This document shows, piece by piece, positions 6,786 through 8,874 of a DNA stretch of 8,874 bases. Location: the NCBI GenBank assembly GCA_027371515.1, contig DAHXMX010000036.1, positions 1 through 8,874 on the forward strand, in the 5' to 3' direction. The notes beneath the pieces were generated by a model, which saw only the letters and a program-made list of their open reading frames with translations, was not told the origin of the DNA and made no database searches. Each line of letters starts with the position of its first letter. The stretch's first letter is position 1. Both the position numbers and the translations under genes were made by a program. The DNA comes from Neisseriaceae bacterium (GTDB taxonomy: Bacteria > Pseudomonadota > Gammaproteobacteria > Burkholderiales > UBA11063).

Positions 6786-7685
6786 ATGAAAATAAAACAT
6801 ATACTTTGCTTAACTTTTTTATCTTTAACTTCTTCAACTGTATATGCTAATAATTGCCTCGCGAAATACAGTCATGAATTTGATAATAAACAAGTTAATA
6901 TAACATATGATAGTAATCGTCCTAATAGCTACTTAATTAATACATTAGGTCAAAACACGAAAGATAATTGTGTAACTAATTATACAAATTTAATTAAATA
7001 CATCGAACTAAGATACCCAAAAACCACTATTAAACAAACAGACGTTGTAATTGGATGGAATTATTTAGCAGTCAATAAGCAAATCATTTATAACTACCTT
7101 AACAGTATTAATCCTCACCAAATCAAACAAGAGCATCAATATTTGCTTAATAATAAAGATATTAAATCATACACTGTTAGTAATCAAGCAGACTATCAAT
7201 TCGTATCAATAGTTAACAATAAGTATGCTTGCTATATACATAGCTGGTTTATGATGGCAACTGCCATGGCACATCCAGACTCTGGTATCAACTATCAATG
7301 TACATTAATTAACAATCCTAAAGATAATCTCACAATAAATCAACTAGCAACCGAAAGCAGTATTGTAAAAGGAATATTAACTGATAATGACATTAAATTA
7401 AAATTAAAATCTGATTTTAATAATATAACAATGTATAAAAACCTTCAGGAAAAATTTAGATCTAGTAATGATAGTGAACTTAATTGTTTAAGTGATAATA
7501 TAAATGGAGATAATACAAATTTTGTTATTAATCAATTAAATAAGGATGGCACAATAGACATAACGCTAGCCTTAACTAGTAATATTCATGTTTGTAACGG
7601 TATAATTAAAAAAATCAAAATCAATCATTTAACACCATTAATTAAAATAAATCAAGTTATTAACAATAATTTTCAATCAATATAA
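6786..7685 (+). CDS. Secreted, cysteine-containing protein of unknown function
   Basis: I do not recognise this family. The 299-residue product starts with a Sec signal peptide: MKIKH, a hydrophobic stretch ILCLTFLSLTSSTV and a V-Y-A site with likely cleavage after A21. The Cys at position 8 lies inside the hydrophobic stretch and is not a lipobox. The mature part has six cysteines (24, 62, 149, 172, 234, 270), an even number that would allow three disulphides in the periplasm. It is rich in Asn, Lys and Ile. The most distinctive block is CYIHSWFMMATAMAHPDSG (149-167), between two cysteines. There are no transmembrane segments after the signal and no enzyme motif I can name. It starts 12 nt after the cdd stop with no strong ribosome site, and ends just before a hairpin terminator, so it is the last gene of the pmbA unit. 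Confidence 0.75.
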   Translation: MKIKHILCLTFLSLTSSTVYANNCLAKYSHEFDNKQVNITYDSNRPNSYLINTLGQNTKDNCVTNYTNLIKYIELRYPKTTIKQTDVVIGWNYLAVNKQIIYNYLNSINPHQIKQEHQYLLNNKDIKSYTVSNQADYQFVSIVNNKYACYIHSWFMMATAMAHPDSGINYQCTLINNPKDNLTINQLATESSIVKGILTDNDIKLKLKSDFNNITMYKNLQEKFRSSNDSELNCLSDNINGDNTNFVINQLNKDGTIDITLALTSNIHVCNGIIKKIKINHLTPLIKINQVINNNFQSI

Positions 7686-7705
7686 CAAGTTGACACCAAT
7701 ATGAC

Positions 7706-7738
7706 AAATAAGTGAGGATTTTTAATCCTCACTTATTT
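7706..7738. terminator. Rho-independent, possibly bidirectional terminator
   Basis: A 15-bp perfect inverted repeat (7706-7720 with 7724-7738) encloses a 3-base TTT loop. On the plus strand the right arm runs into TTATTTTATTTTA, suiting termination of the unit ending at 7685. The htpG stop lies 4 nt to the right on the minus strand, so the same hairpin probably also ends htpG, though the minus-strand side is less T-rich beyond the stem. Confidence 0.85.
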
Positions 7739-7742
7739 TATT

Positions 7743-8874
7743 TTAAGCAATTAATTTATTCATTCGTTGAATAAAAGATGTTGGATCATCTAATTGCAAA
7801 CCTTCAGTTAATAAAGCTTGATCTAAAATAATATTAGATAAATCATCGATTTCTTCTTGATTAACTGATTTTTCTATTTTCTGAATTAAGCTGTGAGCTA
7901 AGTTTATTTCTAAAATTGGCTTAGACACAGGGACATCCTGTCCGGCTTGACGAAGTATACGCTCCATATGAATACTCATATTATTATCATCAACAACAAT
8001 ACAACTTGGCGAATTAACAAGCCTAGAAGTTACTTTTACTTCTTTAACTTTGTCGCCTAGAGCTGCTTTAATTTTTTCTAATAATGGTTTTGCTTCTTCA
8101 GTCTTTTTCTCTTCTTCTTTTTTGTCCTCAAGATTTCCCAAATCTAGTTTATTACTTGCAGCAGAAACTAATTGTTTTTTATCAAATTCCATTAAATGAT
8201 TAACTACCCATTCATCAATTTTATCCGTCAAAAGCAATACTTCAATATCTTTTTTATTAAAAATTTCTAAATGTGGATTGTTTTTTGCTGCATTATAAGT
8301 ATCAGCTGTAATATAATAAATTTTATCCTGACCATCCTTCATGCGTTTAATATACTCATCAAGCGTTACTATTGTTTTACCATCGCTATGTGTAGATTTG
8401 AAACGCAATAATTTAGCAATACGTTCTTTATTTGCATAATCTTCAATAACCCCCTCTTTGAGTACATTACCGAATTCAGCATAAAATTTAGCATAGCTAT
8501 CTAAATCATTTTTTGCCAGATCTTCTAATAATGACAATATTTTTTTAGTTGAACCAGAACGAATAGCATCAATATCATTAGAAGATTGTAATATTTCACG
8601 TGATACGTTTAGTGGTAAATCTTGACTGTCGATTATACCACGAACAAAGCGTAAATAATTAGGGAGCAGCTTTTCTGCATCATCCATAATAAATACACGT
8701 TTAATGTATAATTTAATTCCGTAACGGCGTTTACTATCATATAAATCAAATGGCGCCTTACTTGGAATATATAATAATTGAGTATATTCTTGCGTACCTT
8801 CAACACTAATTGAGTTATAAGATACGATACCTAATAACAACAGTGCAAGCATTATGACAGTTGCAAAATATGGA
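7743..8874 (-). CDS. htpG: HtpG (Hsp90) C-terminal portion, 5' end abnormal and cut by window edge
   Basis: HtpG is the bacterial Hsp90, an ATP-dependent dimeric chaperone. The roughly 350 residues from VEGTQEYTQLLYIP (about 8804) to the stop match the C-terminal part of E. coli HtpG (624 residues). The visible blocks are RVFIMDDAEKLLPNYLRFVRG, split by the usual I/V changes; PLNVSREIL with the catalytic-loop Arg; KIYYITAD; and LLLTDKIDEWV. The C-terminal dimerisation region ends in FIQRMNKLIA. A charged Glu/Lys segment precedes that region. The N-terminal ATPase domain and the start of the middle domain are absent. Upstream of VEG the frame stays open to the edge but reads PYFATVIMLALLLLGIVSYN, a membrane helix typical of RND efflux pumps and not HtpG. 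An ATG at 8852 lies inside that helix and is not credible as a native htpG start. Confidence 0.85.
   Translation of the reverse strand, partial: PYFATVIMLALLLLGIVSYNSISVEGTQEYTQLLYIPSKAPFDLYDSKRRYGIKLYIKRVFIMDDAEKLLPNYLRFVRGIIDSQDLPLNVSREILQSSNDIDAIRSGSTKKILSLLEDLAKNDLDSYAKFYAEFGNVLKEGVIEDYANKERIAKLLRFKSTHSDGKTIVTLDEYIKRMKDGQDKIYYITADTYNAAKNNPHLEIFNKKDIEVLLLTDKIDEWVVNHLMEFDKKQLVSAASNKLDLGNLEDKKEEEKKTEEAKPLLEKIKAALGDKVKEVKVTSRLVNSPSCIVVDDNNMSIHMERILRQAGQDVPVSKPILEINLAHSLIQKIEKSVNQEEIDDLSNIILDQALLTEGLQLDDPTSFIQRMNKLIA
8797..8874 (-). other. RND-transporter-like first transmembrane segment, in frame with htpG
   Basis: The 25 or so codons before the HtpG match encode a Pro, then FATVIMLALLLLGIVSY, then NSISVE. 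RND inner-membrane pumps begin with a short cytoplasmic stretch ending R-P, followed by a helix of the pattern FATVxxLxLxxxGxxSY and then LPVEE/REYPN-type residues. The resemblance covers composition, order and the expected end of the helix at the SVE. It stops exactly where HtpG begins, at the shared GTT-GAA codons (8799-8804). The call rests on pattern recognition over a short segment; the pump's own start would lie beyond the window. Confidence 0.5.

Overview
The window is an AT-rich stretch of a Gram-negative, probably proteobacterial chromosome. The evidence is an E. coli-type DinG helicase with four iron-sulphur cysteines, a TldE/PmbA protein alignable almost end to end with the enterobacterial one, a class Ia NrdB with the usual proteobacterial-type C-terminal tail, and a protein with a Sec signal peptide. 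I cannot place it below phylum with confidence; a low-GC beta- or gammaproteobacterium fits.

Layout. A divergent promoter region at about 4652-4937 splits the window. Leftward (minus strand) runs a tight cluster ftsY - nrdB - dinG - rsmD, with gaps of 18 nt, a 10-nt overlap and 2 nt. Rightward (plus strand) runs pmbA - cdd - an unrecognised secreted protein, ending at a 15-bp perfect hairpin terminator. Convergent to that hairpin, on the minus strand, is the C-terminal part of htpG, which enters from the right edge.

How the genes relate. They are mostly housekeeping functions: membrane targeting (FtsY), deoxyribonucleotide synthesis (NrdB), R-loop and damage-related helicase (DinG), rRNA methylation (RsmD), TldD/E proteolysis (PmbA), pyrimidine salvage (Cdd) and chaperoning (HtpG). 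The order ftsY-nrdB-dinG, with nrdB away from nrdA, is not one I recognise as standard. I see no defence system, mobile element, CRISPR array, tRNA or rRNA.

The most notable signals are at the two ends. At the left, rsmD stops after its first half, where the sequence becomes a GAT-repeat tract that on the plus strand reads as the acidic tail of another protein. At the right, the htpG frame runs upstream without a stop into a sequence that looks like the first membrane helix of an RND efflux pump instead of the rest of HtpG. These may be real rearrangements, but two abrupt joins within about 80 bases of both ends of an 8.9-kb sequence also fit assembly chimerism. A third signal is the matching pair of spaced TATGCT repeats at each of the two divergent promoters.
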